NCBI RefSeq assembly: GCF_007993935.1
Contig: NZ_VITY01000002.1
Coordinates: 496,001-560,000 of the forward strand
Direction: 5' to 3'
Length of the DNA: 64,000 nucleotides
Source of the DNA: Bradyrhizobium macuxiense
Lineage (GTDB): Bacteria > Pseudomonadota > Alphaproteobacteria > Rhizobiales > Xanthobacteraceae
The notes below the pieces were generated by a model. The model saw only the letters and a list, made by a program, of their open reading frames with translations, was not told the origin of the DNA and did no database searches. Below are positions 16,380 to 25,030 of the stretch, piece after piece. Both the position numbers and the translations under genes were made by a program. Each line of letters begins with the position of its first letter. Position 1 is the first letter of the stretch.

Positions 16380-18746
16380 CTACACCGCCATCTTGCGATG
16401 CCGCACCGGGGCGCCGACTGAGACGCTTTCTGCCGCATCGATGATGGCGTTGGCGTCGATGCCGTAGTGCCGGTAGAGGTCGCCGATCGTGCCGGTCTGG
16501 CCGAAATGCTCGACGCCGAGCGCCTCGAGGCGGTGGCCGCGCACGCTGCCGAGCCAGCCGAGCGTTGCCGGATGGCCGTCGATCACGGTCACGATGCCGC
16601 AGTCGCGGCCGAGCGGCGCCAGCATGCGCTCGATATGACTCAAATGCTGCGCGCCGCGGCGGTCGCGCCGTAAATTCCGCGCGGCGGACCAACCCGCATA
16701 GAGCCGGTCGGCCGAGGTTACCGCCAGGAGACCGACATCGCGGTGGCTCTCGCCGATCAGGCCGACTGCCTCGATCGCCTCAGGGGCGACGGTGCCGGTA
16801 TAGGCGATGACGATGTCGCAGTTCGGGCCCGGCCTGCGCATCCAGTAGGCGCCGTCGGTGATGTCGCGCTGGAGGTCCGGCGTCATGATCCGTTGCGGCT
16901 GCTCCAGCATTCGCGTCGAGAGTCGCAAGTAAACCGAACCACCCTCGGCGCCCTCGCGCTGCATGTGGCCAAAGCCCCAGCCCATGATCACGGCAAGTTC
17001 ATCGACGAAGGCCGGATCGAACGAGGCGAGCCCGTCCTGCCCGATCCCGATCAGCGGCGTCTTGATCGACTGATGCGCGCCGCCTTCCGGCGCCAGCGAG
17101 ATGCCGGACGGCGTCGCCGCCACCATGAAGCGGGCGTCCTGGTAGCAGGCGTAGTTCAACGCATCGAGGCCGCGCTCGATGAAGGGATCGTACAGCGTGC
17201 CGACCGGCAACAACCGCGCGCCGTTGATCTGGTGCGACAGGCCGAGCGCCGAGAGCATGATGAACAGGTTCATCTCGGCGATGCCGAGTTCGAGATGCTG
17301 GCCCTTCGGGGAGTACTCCCAGGTGTAGGCGGACGGGATCTTCTCCTGCCGGAACAGGTCATGGTTCTCCGCCTTGGCGAACAGCCCGCGGCGATTGACC
17401 CAGGCGCCGAGATTGGTCGAGACGGTGACGTCGGGCGATGCGGTGACGATGCGCGATGCGAGCTCGCTGTCGCCGCGCGCCAGTTCATGCAGCACGAGGC
17501 CAAAACCCTGCTGGGTCGACATCTGCGGCGACGCCTTGAACGCCAGCCGCTCCGGCACATCGATGACGGGCGCCGACAGCCGGCGGCGGCCCTCGCGGTT
17601 GAACGGCGCCTCGGCCAGGAACGCCTCGAGCTTCGCAGGCTGCTGCGTCAGGCCCTCGAACTTGTCCCACTCGTGTCCGGTGCGGATGTTCTGCGCGGCG
17701 CGCCACTTCTCCATCTGCGCCACCGTCATCAGGCCCGCGTGATTGTCCTTGTGGCCCTGCATCGGCAGGCCGACACCCTTGATGGTGTAGGCGATGAAGC
17801 AGACCGGCCGATCATGATCGACCGCCTCGAACGCCTCGATCATGCTTGCCATGTCGTGACCGCCGAGGTTCGACATCAGCGCCAACAATTCGTCGTCGCT
17901 GCGGCGCTCGATCAGGGCCGACACCTCGCCCTGGTCGCCGATATCGTCGCGCAGGTGCTTGCGGAACGCGGCACCGCCCTGGAAGCACAGCGCCGCGTAC
18001 ATCTGGTTCGGGCAATTGTCGATCCAGCGCTTGAGCGCGTCGCCGCCGGGCTCGGCGAACGCTTCCAGCATCAGCTTGCCATACTTCACGATCACCACGT
18101 CCCAGCCGAAATTGCGGAACATGGTCTCGAACTTGGCCCACAGCCCCTCGCGCACCACGGCGTCGAGCGACTGCCTGTTGTAATCGACCACCCACCAGGT
18201 GTTGCGCAGGCCGTGCTTCCAGCCCTCCAGCAGCGCCTCGAAGATGTTGCCCTCGTCCATCTCGGCGTCGCCGACCAGCGCGATCATGCGGCCCTCGGGC
18301 CGATCCTGCAGCCAGCCATGTGCCTTGACGTAGTCCTGGACCAGCGAGGCGAACAAGGTCTGCGCCACGCCGAGGCCGACCGAGCCGGTCGAGAAGTCGA
18401 CATCATCGACATCCTTGGTGCGCGACGGATAGGACTGCGCGCCCTTGTAGCCGCGGAAATTTTCCAGCTTGTCGCGGGTCTGGTGGCCGAACAGATACTG
18501 GATCGCATGGAACACCGGGCTCGCATGCGGCTTCACCGCGACGCGGTCCTGCGGACGCAGCACCGAGAAATACAGCGCCGACATGATATTGGCGAGCGAG
18601 GCCGACGAGGCCTGGTGGCCGCCGACCTTCAGCCCATCGCTCGAGGGCCGCACATGGTTGGCATGATGGATGGTCCACGACGACAGCCACAGCACCTTGC
18701 GGGACAGAGCGGACAACATCTCGAGGCGTTCAGGCGCAATTCCCAT
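16380..18746 (-). CDS. AceE/MdeB-like 2-oxoacid dehydrogenase E1 (transketolase superfamily)
   Basis: A 788-aa homodimeric-type E1 protein. The thiamine diphosphate motif is GDAEMDEGNIFEALLEGW from about residue 158 to the NRQSLDAVV segment. HHANHVRPSSDGLKVGGHQASS at the N-terminus and EYSPKGQHLELGIAEMNLF in the pyrimidine-domain half match the AceE layout. The protein is about 100 aa shorter than E. coli AceE. The Pseudomonas putida protein MdeB (2-oxobutyrate dehydrogenase E1) is encoded beside an Lrp regulator, as here. It would decarboxylate pyruvate or 2-oxobutyrate, but E2 and E3 must come from elsewhere. GGGAG precedes ATG 18746 by 7 nt. Genome annotation often calls such genes transketolase. 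Confidence 0.8.
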   Translation of the reverse strand: MGIAPERLEMLSALSRKVLWLSSWTIHHANHVRPSSDGLKVGGHQASSASLANIMSALYFSVLRPQDRVAVKPHASPVFHAIQYLFGHQTRDKLENFRGYKGAQSYPSRTKDVDDVDFSTGSVGLGVAQTLFASLVQDYVKAHGWLQDRPEGRMIALVGDAEMDEGNIFEALLEGWKHGLRNTWWVVDYNRQSLDAVVREGLWAKFETMFRNFGWDVVIVKYGKLMLEAFAEPGGDALKRWIDNCPNQMYAALCFQGGAAFRKHLRDDIGDQGEVSALIERRSDDELLALMSNLGGHDMASMIEAFEAVDHDRPVCFIAYTIKGVGLPMQGHKDNHAGLMTVAQMEKWRAAQNIRTGHEWDKFEGLTQQPAKLEAFLAEAPFNREGRRRLSAPVIDVPERLAFKASPQMSTQQGFGLVLHELARGDSELASRIVTASPDVTVSTNLGAWVNRRGLFAKAENHDLFRQEKIPSAYTWEYSPKGQHLELGIAEMNLFIMLSALGLSHQINGARLLPVGTLYDPFIERGLDALNYACYQDARFMVAATPSGISLAPEGGAHQSIKTPLIGIGQDGLASFDPAFVDELAVIMGWGFGHMQREGAEGGSVYLRLSTRMLEQPQRIMTPDLQRDITDGAYWMRRPGPNCDIVIAYTGTVAPEAIEAVGLIGESHRDVGLLAVTSADRLYAGWSAARNLRRDRRGAQHLSHIERMLAPLGRDCGIVTVIDGHPATLGWLGSVRGHRLEALGVEHFGQTGTIGDLYRHYGIDANAIIDAAESVSVGAPVRHRKMAV

Positions 18747-18831
18747 GGCAATGCTCCCAGCGATATCCGCCGATGTTACTGCCGCCGGGACCGCCGAAAA
18801 TCTCAATTCCACGCGACAGCACAGGAAAAAT

Positions 18832-18846
18832 TGGGATAAATTCCCA
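18832..18846. promoter_or_regulatory. Predicted Lrp-type operator
   Basis: TGGGATAAATTCCCA has perfect 5-bp arms around an AT-rich 5-nt centre, the 15-bp architecture typical of Lrp/AsnC sites. It lies between the divergent E1 and Lrp genes, 31 bp before the Lrp start codon. Confidence 0.5.
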
Positions 18847-18877
18847 CGATCCCGCCGCAACTGACGAGTTCATACCA

Positions 18878-19339
18878 ATGCCTGCCCTCGATGCCATCGA
18901 CCGCAAGATCCTGAGTCTGCTCCAGACCGACAGCCGCATGACCATGCAGGAGCTCGCCGACAAGGTCGGGCTGTCGGTGTCGCCCTGCCATCGCCGGGTC
19001 AAGCTGCTCGAGGAACGCGGCGTGATCTCTCGCTACATCGCAACCGTCGACCAGAAATCGATCGGGCTGCATGTCTCGGTCTTCATCTCGATCAAGCTGG
19101 CGCGGCAGAAGGAGGAAGACCTCAACCGCTTCGCGCGCGCGATCTCGAAATGGGACGAGGTGCTCGAATGCTATTTGATGACCGGCAACCGCGACTATCT
19201 GTTGCGCGTCGTCGCCGCCGACCTCTCCTCCTATGAAGCGTTCCTGAAGAACAAGCTGACCCGTCTCGACGGCATCGCCTCGATCGAGTCGAGCTTTGCG
19301 CTGAGCCAGGTGAAGTATTCGACGGCGCTACCGGTGTGA
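18878..19339 (+). CDS. Lrp/AsnC family transcriptional regulator
   Basis: A 153-aa protein of standard family length. The N-terminal HTH covers about residues 5-50 (LDAIDRKILSLLQTDSRMTM, then ELADKVGLSVSPCHRRVKLLE). A C-terminal RAM/ActD ligand domain follows (VLECYLMTGNRDYLLRVVA, about residues 90-110). It probably senses an amino acid and controls the divergent E1 gene, by analogy with MdeR in P. putida. The start at ATG 18878 gives the canonical LDxxDRKIL opening; the frame is open for 35 codons further upstream, across the presumed operator, so a longer start is unlikely. Confidence 0.92.
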   Translation: MPALDAIDRKILSLLQTDSRMTMQELADKVGLSVSPCHRRVKLLEERGVISRYIATVDQKSIGLHVSVFISIKLARQKEEDLNRFARAISKWDEVLECYLMTGNRDYLLRVVAADLSSYEAFLKNKLTRLDGIASIESSFALSQVKYSTALPV

Positions 19340-19380
19340 GGTCTCGCTGTGTTGGATTCCACTCGCGCCAAACCCTCGAT

Positions 19381-19501
19381 GTCGTCCCTGCGAAAGCAGG
19401 GACCCATACTCCGCGGCTTACGCGATAAGCGGGACTCGTCGTTCCGGCATCGCTCACAAATCACCATTCGTGGTTATGGTCCCTGCTTTCGCAGGGACGA
19501 C
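19381..19501. repeat. ~120 bp inverted-repeat element, copy 6
   Basis: The ends are GTCGTCCCTGCGAAAGCAGG and CCTGCTTTCGCAGGGACGAC; the stem uses CCTGC/GCAGG, another compensated variant. It lies 42 bp after the Lrp stop. Confidence 0.9.
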
Positions 19502-19818
19502 ACCGAGTACGTTGCGCGGTCGGTGGCCATGGATAAGCGTTCTCGCCACATGATTTGTCCGAGCTTTGCTCTTCGTTCCACCCTCTCTCGAACAGAGGAC
19601 GCAGGGAAAGCCGGGTGCCGATCGCACCCACAGGGTCTCCGTCGCGCAACTCAGTGATTGGCGCAAAGAAGTGGCCGGCGGCGAAGTCAGGGCCGCCGCT
19701 GCGGAACAACCCGCCCGCAAAGAGTTGCGTGCAATTCACGTCGCGGCGGGAACCGAGCGGCAATGTGGTGTGTTGGTGTCAGGCATTATTGAGTGTTTTG
19801 CCACAAGTGAGAACGAAC
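19502..19818. other. Non-coding stretch, probable degenerate dispersed sequence
   Basis: This 317 bp stretch before the Gly-rich gene has no supported gene. Around 19555-19745 it contains the run TTCGTTCCACCCTCTC, then GAACAGAGG and GCAGGGAAAGCCGGGTGCC. I recall similar strings recurring between genes in Bradyrhizobium genomes. That is memory, not a search result. Open frames on both strands here look spurious because they continue into the neighbouring inverted repeat. Confidence 0.35.
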
Positions 19819-21522
19819 ATGGCTCGCCGTAAACATCCGTGGTTGGCACTTGTCGCAGTTCTCGCGGCCGCAGCATCGCTGACGCTGCCTGCGGATCCCG
19901 CTCAGGCGGCCCGCGGCGGAGGTGGAGGTCATGGCGGCGGCGGTGGCGGATTTCATGGCGGCGGAGGCGGCGGCTTCCACGGCGGAGGCGGCGGCTTCCA
20001 CGGTGGAGGTGGCGGTTTCCACAGCGGCGGTGGATTTCACGGTGGTGGCGGTGGTTTCCGCGGCGGTGCGATGGGCGGCTTCCACGGCGGTGGTGGTGGC
20101 TTCCACGGCGGCGCCGCCCGCGCGGGCGGTTTCCATACCATCCATGCGGCTCCCCATGCCGCGACAAGGATGGGGCGCAGCGGCGGCGGGCGGCAATTCC
20201 ATGCCGTCCACAACCCGGCCATGACCCACGGCCCGGCCGTCAGCCGCAATCCGGCGATCTCGCACGGCGTAGCTGCGGGCCGCCAGGCGCCCTCGGCCGC
20301 CGCGATGCGTCGCAACGCCAGCGCCGTCGGCCGCACTTTGTCTTCGCGTCCGGTCACGGCCGCCCTGCGCAGCCCGGGCGGCTTGCGTAACCCGGCGGCG
20401 CGCGCCGCGGTCATGACGGCCGCCGCCGGCGCAGCCTGGGGGATTCACAACAACAATGGCGGCTGGTGGTGGCGCCATCCGCATGGCGGGTTCGGCTGGA
20501 TCGGCCCGGTGTTCTGGCCCTACGCCTATTACGATCTCTACGACTATGCCTGGTGGGGCGACGACTACGACCCGTACTTCTGGGACTATGGCTACAACGA
20601 CATCTATACCGGCCTGTTCGGTCCGTATGACTACGATGCCCTGAGCGGCTATGCCTATTATCTGCCCGGCTACGCCGGTCCGCGGCCACAGGTGACAGGC
20701 CGATCCAGTGCGCCCACTCAGACCGCGACCCTGGCCGACATGTGCGGCAGCGACCGAAGCGACATCGCGGGCTTCCCGATCGAGCAGTTCCGCAGCGCCA
20801 TTCAGCCCAACGCCGAGCAGAGCGCAGCACTCGACGAACTCGCCAGCGCATCGCAGAAGGCGTCCGAGACCATTCTCAATTCATGTCCCAAGGACGTGCC
20901 GGTGACCGCGCCGAGCCGCCTCGCCGCGATGCAGCAGCGCCTCCAGGCGATGCGCGATGCGGTCGGCATCCTGCAACCGGCGCTGGAGAAGTTCTACGGG
21001 CTGCTCAGCGACGACCAGAAAGCCAAGGTGACCGCGCTGGCGGCAAATCAGCAACGCGGGACGCGCGAAGCGACGTCCGGCAACGGCAATTGCAACGCGG
21101 CGCAACCGGCCGCCATCGCATGGCCCGGCGACGTCATCGAACGCGACGTCAGGCCGACCGACGCACAACGCGCGAGCCTCGACGCCTTGCGCGATGCGGC
21201 GACAAAGGCCGAGGACACGTTGAAATCGTCCTGTCCGCCCGCCGACGCGCGCACGCCTCCGGCACGCCTTGCGGCGGTCGGAGCAAGACTCGACTCCATG
21301 CTTCAGGCGATCGGAACGGTCCGCCCGGCCCTCGACACCTTCTATAGTTCGCTCAGCGACGAGCAGAAGGCCGCGTTCGACGCGGTCGGCCCCGAGCGCG
21401 ACAGCGGCAGGAGCGCGATGGCCGCCGCTGGCGGCGACGAACCGCCGCGAGGTCATCATCGCCGCCACCACCGTCACGGTCCGAACATCGGCGGCATGAT
21501 CTTCCGGATGATGGGCCTGTAA
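19819..21522 (+). CDS. Secreted Gly/His-rich protein with two Spy/LTXXQ-like domains
   Basis: A 567-aa protein with a signal peptide (residues 1 to about 34, cleavage near AQAA). A low-complexity segment built on GGGGGFHGG repeats follows (about 35-110), then a His/Ala/Arg-rich linker and a Trp/Tyr-rich hydrophobic stretch (about 215-280). After that come two related helical modules, about 300-400 and 430-530, each with two spaced Cys and ending in LLSDDQKAKV or SLSDEQKAAF. The latter resemble the LTXXQ motif of Spy/CpxP chaperones. The tail is RGHHRRHHRHG. It is probably periplasmic or envelope-associated, perhaps stress or metal related. The start at ATG 19819 is set by the signal peptide. 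Confidence 0.7.
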   Translation: MARRKHPWLALVAVLAAAASLTLPADPAQAARGGGGGHGGGGGGFHGGGGGGFHGGGGGFHGGGGGFHSGGGFHGGGGGFRGGAMGGFHGGGGGFHGGAARAGGFHTIHAAPHAATRMGRSGGGRQFHAVHNPAMTHGPAVSRNPAISHGVAAGRQAPSAAAMRRNASAVGRTLSSRPVTAALRSPGGLRNPAARAAVMTAAAGAAWGIHNNNGGWWWRHPHGGFGWIGPVFWPYAYYDLYDYAWWGDDYDPYFWDYGYNDIYTGLFGPYDYDALSGYAYYLPGYAGPRPQVTGRSSAPTQTATLADMCGSDRSDIAGFPIEQFRSAIQPNAEQSAALDELASASQKASETILNSCPKDVPVTAPSRLAAMQQRLQAMRDAVGILQPALEKFYGLLSDDQKAKVTALAANQQRGTREATSGNGNCNAAQPAAIAWPGDVIERDVRPTDAQRASLDALRDAATKAEDTLKSSCPPADARTPPARLAAVGARLDSMLQAIGTVRPALDTFYSSLSDEQKAAFDAVGPERDSGRSAMAAAGGDEPPRGHHRRHHRHGPNIGGMIFRMMGL

Positions 21523-21578
21523 GGCTCGCCGTCGCCTCTCGCTTTGGCGGCACCACCTTCCGCGATGCCGCCTGCGCG

Positions 21579-21686
21579 CTACGGCGCGATCCAGATGCCA
21601 ATCGCGATGATCGCCAATGAGACGGCAATCACGAGCACGTCGGTCGTGAGCCACTCCGGCATTCCATTTGCTGGCTGCTTGCTCAT
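21579..21686 (-). CDS. Small single-pass membrane protein, 35 aa
   Basis: A 36-codon frame begins MSKQPANGMPEWL. It continues with a single hydrophobic helix rich in Val, Ile and Ala and ends in GIWIAP. AGGGAG lies 11 nt upstream of the ATG, which is a good ribosome-binding site for so short a gene. The predicted topology is a short polar N-terminus and one transmembrane helix. The function is unknown. It is convergent with the Gly-rich protein gene, 56 bp away. Confidence 0.5.
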   Translation of the reverse strand: MSKQPANGMPEWLTTDVLVIAVSLAIIAIGIWIAP

Positions 21687-21929
21687 GTCCGCGACTCCCT
21701 CTGTTCGCGCCGAGCCACCATGCTGAAGCGGATAACGCACCAACGTGCGTGAAGCAGATCACACCAGGCAGGAAAAAATGATTGCCAAAATTCTTCCGCG
21801 CGTAGCGCGCGCAAGTTGCGACGTACGATCTATCTTCCGCTCAGGTTTCTGAACATGTTCGACAACGCCACCCGCTCCGGACACCAGCACATCCGCGCGC
21901 GGGTGCGGACTCGAATGGCGCAGTGCCCG

Positions 21930-23315
21930 CTACTGCGCGGATCTCCGGCTGATCGCCATCGGCAGCCCGTGCGCCGGACGCAGCGTGATGCGCTGGAGCG
22001 GTTGCACGTCTGCATGCGGCAGCAACCTCATCTCGAAATCGCGCATCAGAACAGCAAGCACGATGGTGGCTTCCTGCAAGGCAAACGACGCACCGATGCA
22101 GGTCCGCGGCCCGACCCCGAATGGCAGATAGGCGAACCGCGGAATTGCGCCGCGCACCTCGGGCAGGAAGCGCGAGGGGTCGAACGCATCGGGGCGGCTC
22201 CATAGCCCGCGATGCCGATGCAGGACGTAGGGCGCGATCACGATCAGGGAGCCCGCGCCGACGGCCAGATCGCCCAGCCTGTCGGCCTTGAGCGCGGTCC
22301 GGCTGAGTGCGGCGATTGGAGGATAAAGACGCAGCGCCTCCTCGATCACCGCCTTCGTCACGATCAGCCGCTCGGCGAGATCATCGTCCGGATTGCTCAG
22401 TTCCCGCTCGGCCTCCGCCACGACGCGCGAGCGCCATTCAGGCGACTGCGACAGAAGGAAGATCGACCAGGCGAGCGTGTTTGCCGTCGTCTCGTGTCCC
22501 GCGGAAAGGAAGGTGAGGATGTTGGAGCGAATCTCGCTCAAGCTGAGTTGTCGTCCGGTCGAGGGATCCGGTGAACGCAACAACAAGGTCAGCAGATCGG
22601 CCGGGCCGTCGACCGGGACCGCGCGTCCTCGACATCTGGTGCCGACAATCCGGTCGATCACGGTCTCGAAGTAGGCCATCGTCGCACGCAGGCGGCGATG
22701 ACCCGGGCGTGGCACGAATTTGGGCACGCCGAGCAGGTCGAGCGCACCGATGCGGCCGATCACGCTGAAATAGGCATTCATCGCCATCCGGAATTCGTCG
22801 AGATCGCCGCCGATGCCGTCAGAGAAAATCGTCAGCGCGAGCACGTTCAGCGTGACCAGCGTCATCTCGGCGGCAACATCGAGCGTGGCACTGGATCCCA
22901 TCGTGGCCCATTTCGCCGACAGCTCGTTGGCGGCAACCAGCATCGGCATCGTGAAGGAGGTGACGGTACGGCGCGCGAAGATCGGAGCGAGTGTTCGCCG
23001 CTGCACGTCCCAACGCTCGCCGTCGACGCTCAGCAGACCATCGGCCAGTCCGGACGAGAGGATGCGGCGCTGGATCGTGTCCTTGGGATAATTCCTCCAA
23101 TTGTCCATCAGCACACGCTTGATGGCGTGCGGGTCATGAACCACGAATACGTCGGTGAATGGCAGGCGGAGCTTGACGGTAGGCTGCTGAAAGAAATCCG
23201 CGCTCCAGCACTCAAGCGGATTCCGCCTGAGCCTGATCAGCAGTTCGAGAAATCCCAGCCGGCTAGGCGGAGGATGCGGTACGGGCGGACAATACTCCAT
23301 TGCGCGGCGCAGCAT
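21930..23315 (-). CDS. Cytochrome P450
   Basis: A 461-aa soluble P450. The I-helix oxygen motif is AGHETT (about 271-276), the K-helix is EEALRLYPP near 324 (ExxR), and the heme loop is FGVGPRTCIG with ligand Cys406. TKAVIEEALRLYPPIAALSR and RFLPEVR also match the family. There is no N-terminal membrane anchor. It needs a redox partner; none is adjacent, although a ferredoxin reductase-like gene lies at 3625-4842. Substrate unknown; the layout resembles bacterial P450s of the CYP4-like/fatty-acid type rather than camphor-type enzymes, a low-confidence inference. ATG 23315 is used; ATG 23300 is possible. Confidence 0.9.
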   Translation of the reverse strand: MLRRAMEYCPPVPHPPPSRLGFLELLIRLRRNPLECWSADFFQQPTVKLRLPFTDVFVVHDPHAIKRVLMDNWRNYPKDTIQRRILSSGLADGLLSVDGERWDVQRRTLAPIFARRTVTSFTMPMLVAANELSAKWATMGSSATLDVAAEMTLVTLNVLALTIFSDGIGGDLDEFRMAMNAYFSVIGRIGALDLLGVPKFVPRPGHRRLRATMAYFETVIDRIVGTRCRGRAVPVDGPADLLTLLLRSPDPSTGRQLSLSEIRSNILTFLSAGHETTANTLAWSIFLLSQSPEWRSRVVAEAERELSNPDDDLAERLIVTKAVIEEALRLYPPIAALSRTALKADRLGDLAVGAGSLIVIAPYVLHRHRGLWSRPDAFDPSRFLPEVRGAIPRFAYLPFGVGPRTCIGASFALQEATIVLAVLMRDFEMRLLPHADVQPLQRITLRPAHGLPMAISRRSAQ

Positions 23316-23710
23316 GGGCCACCGTGTTCAGGTCTGCCCGCGGACGATAACAGGAAAACGTGGCTATGGGTTCCTAAGGCAGGCCCGCGCACAAGAAAAC
23401 CTGTCCGCGAGCCGATAGATCGTGGGGTGGATTAGCGAAGCATGCCCCACCAATCTCTTGTCGCGCGATTGAATGATCTGCCGCGCTGACGTGAGGTAAC
23501 CACTGGCGAAAGGGTTCCCTCAGGGTTAGGGAGAGGGGTGCCACACGACGCGCTCTCTCAAGCCGCGTTGGCAACGCGCGATCGATATCGCGCAATCTCA
23601 TTCACCATCTCGCCCGGGGCTTACCCCTCTCCCCGCCCTCCCCCGCAAGGGGGGAGGGAGCCTGACCGGTGTGCTCACCTCACGGTGGATCGTCGTCCCT
23701 ATCCTCCGCG
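23316..23710. other. 395 bp gap with hairpin and repeat fragments
   Basis: No gene is supported here. GTGGGGTGGATTAGCGAAGC near 23423 resembles half of the TAGC-type repeat seen complete at 30111. At 23636-23658 CCCTCCCCC and GGGGGAGGG form a strong hairpin around a GCAAG loop; it lies 53 bp downstream of the FAH-family stop codon and may terminate that transcript. Confidence 0.5.
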
Positions 23711-24883
23711 TCACAGCACCTTGCGCTGCGCGAGATTCTTCATCAACGCACCGACGCCGAACGTCCAGGGCTCGCATTCGTCGCTGCCCCGCATCCGGTT
23801 GACCAGCTTGCCGAGCTGGGGGGCTGCGATGGTGACGATGTCGTCGCGCTTGTGGGTGAAGCCCTCGCCCTTGGCGTCGCGGTCCTTCACCGGTGCGAAC
23901 ATCGTGCCGAGGAACAGCGCAAAGCCGTCGGGATATTGATGCACGGGGCCGATGGTTTGCGCGACGAGATCGGTCGGGTCGCGGCTGATCTTGGAGATCG
24001 AGGAGTGGCCCTCGAGCACGAAGCCATCTTTGCCCGTCACGGTCAGGCCGACATCCATCTTCCTGACGTCGTCAAGCGAGAAGGTCTGATCGAACAGCCG
24101 GAGCAGCGGGCCGATCGCGCAGGAGGCGTTGTTGTCCTTGGCCTTCGACAGCAGCAGCGCCGAGCGGCCCTCGAAGTCGCGCAGATTGACGTCGTTGCCG
24201 AGCGCGGCGCCGACGATTTTGCCGGCGCCTGAGACGACGAGCACGACCTCCGGCTCCGGATTATTCCAGGTCGACTTCGGATGCAGCCCGGCATCCATGC
24301 CCGACCCGACCGACGACAGCGTCGGCGCCTTGGTGAACACTTCGGCGTCCGGACCGATGCCGACCTCCAGATACTGGCTCCAGGCGTTCTGATCGATCAG
24401 CACCTGCTTCAATCGCATCGCCTGCTCGGAGCCCGGCTTCAGCTTGGAGAGATCGTCGCCGACCAGCCGTACCACCTCCTTGCGGATTGCCTCCGCCGAG
24501 GACGGGTTGCCGCGCGCCCGCTCCTCGATCACCCGCTCCAGCATCGAGATCGCGAAGGTGACGCCGGCGGCCTTCAGCACCTGCAGGTCGACCGGCGCGA
24601 GCAGATGTGGCCTCGCCTTGTCGCGGCCGTCAGGCGGCGTGTTGGCGAGGATCGTCTCGAAATCGCCGATCCGCTCGCCGCGCGTGGCGCGCAATGCGCC
24701 GGCAGGATCGGCTTCCTCGCATAGCGCGCTCACGGTGGGGAAACGCGCCGTGACGTCGAACACGCCGTCAGCCCGCACCGCGACCACGGCCGGTCCACCC
24801 GCCTGCGGCAGCCAGACCCGTCCGACCAGCGTGCCGGCGGTGCCGTCCTCCGGCAGGACGTCTTTTGGCGTGAGCGAAATCAT
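23711..24883 (-). CDS. FAH-family protein, 2-keto-3-deoxy-pentonate dehydratase-like (XylX-like)
   Basis: A 390-aa fumarylacetoacetate-hydrolase-fold protein. Strings such as TFAISMLERVIEERARGN, SQYLEVGIGPDAEVFTK, WNNPEPEVVL and ALGNDVNLRDFEGRSALLL closely match my memory of Caulobacter XylX. XylX dehydrates 2-keto-3-deoxy-D-xylonate to 2-oxoglutarate semialdehyde in the Weimberg pathway. The metal-binding Glu pair is in NPEPE. That would connect to the IlvD/Edd dehydratase and aldehyde dehydrogenase at 9-16 kb. It stands alone here, flanked by a P450 and PPK2. I start at the second ATG (24883) because GGGAG sits 6 nt before it but directly touches the first ATG (24889). Confidence 0.82.
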   Translation of the reverse strand: MISLTPKDVLPEDGTAGTLVGRVWLPQAGGPAVVAVRADGVFDVTARFPTVSALCEEADPAGALRATRGERIGDFETILANTPPDGRDKARPHLLAPVDLQVLKAAGVTFAISMLERVIEERARGNPSSAEAIRKEVVRLVGDDLSKLKPGSEQAMRLKQVLIDQNAWSQYLEVGIGPDAEVFTKAPTLSSVGSGMDAGLHPKSTWNNPEPEVVLVVSGAGKIVGAALGNDVNLRDFEGRSALLLSKAKDNNASCAIGPLLRLFDQTFSLDDVRKMDVGLTVTGKDGFVLEGHSSISKISRDPTDLVAQTIGPVHQYPDGFALFLGTMFAPVKDRDAKGEGFTHKRDDIVTIAAPQLGKLVNRMRGSDECEPWTFGVGALMKNLAQRKVL

Positions 24884-25030
24884 CGGCATCTCCCATTTTC
24901 GTGTTGTTGGCGCTTGTTAGCACAGCCGTGGCGCCGGCGTGAAACAGCGGTCATGGCATTGTCATAGAGGGGTAACATCGCCCGTCAATGCTCCCGTCGA
25001 TCCATCTAACACACTGAAAGACGGACCTTC

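Noticed and set aside
16743..18839. 698-codon plus-strand ORF opposite the E1 gene
   Set aside because: Antisense shadow of a GC-rich gene; no domain is recognisable and the minus strand encodes an AceE-like protein.
21778..21852. 24-aa frame starting MIAKILPRV with AGGAAAAA upstream
   Set aside because: It is rich in Arg without a clear domain and runs into the P450 3' flank. The purine stretch may be chance. No further support.
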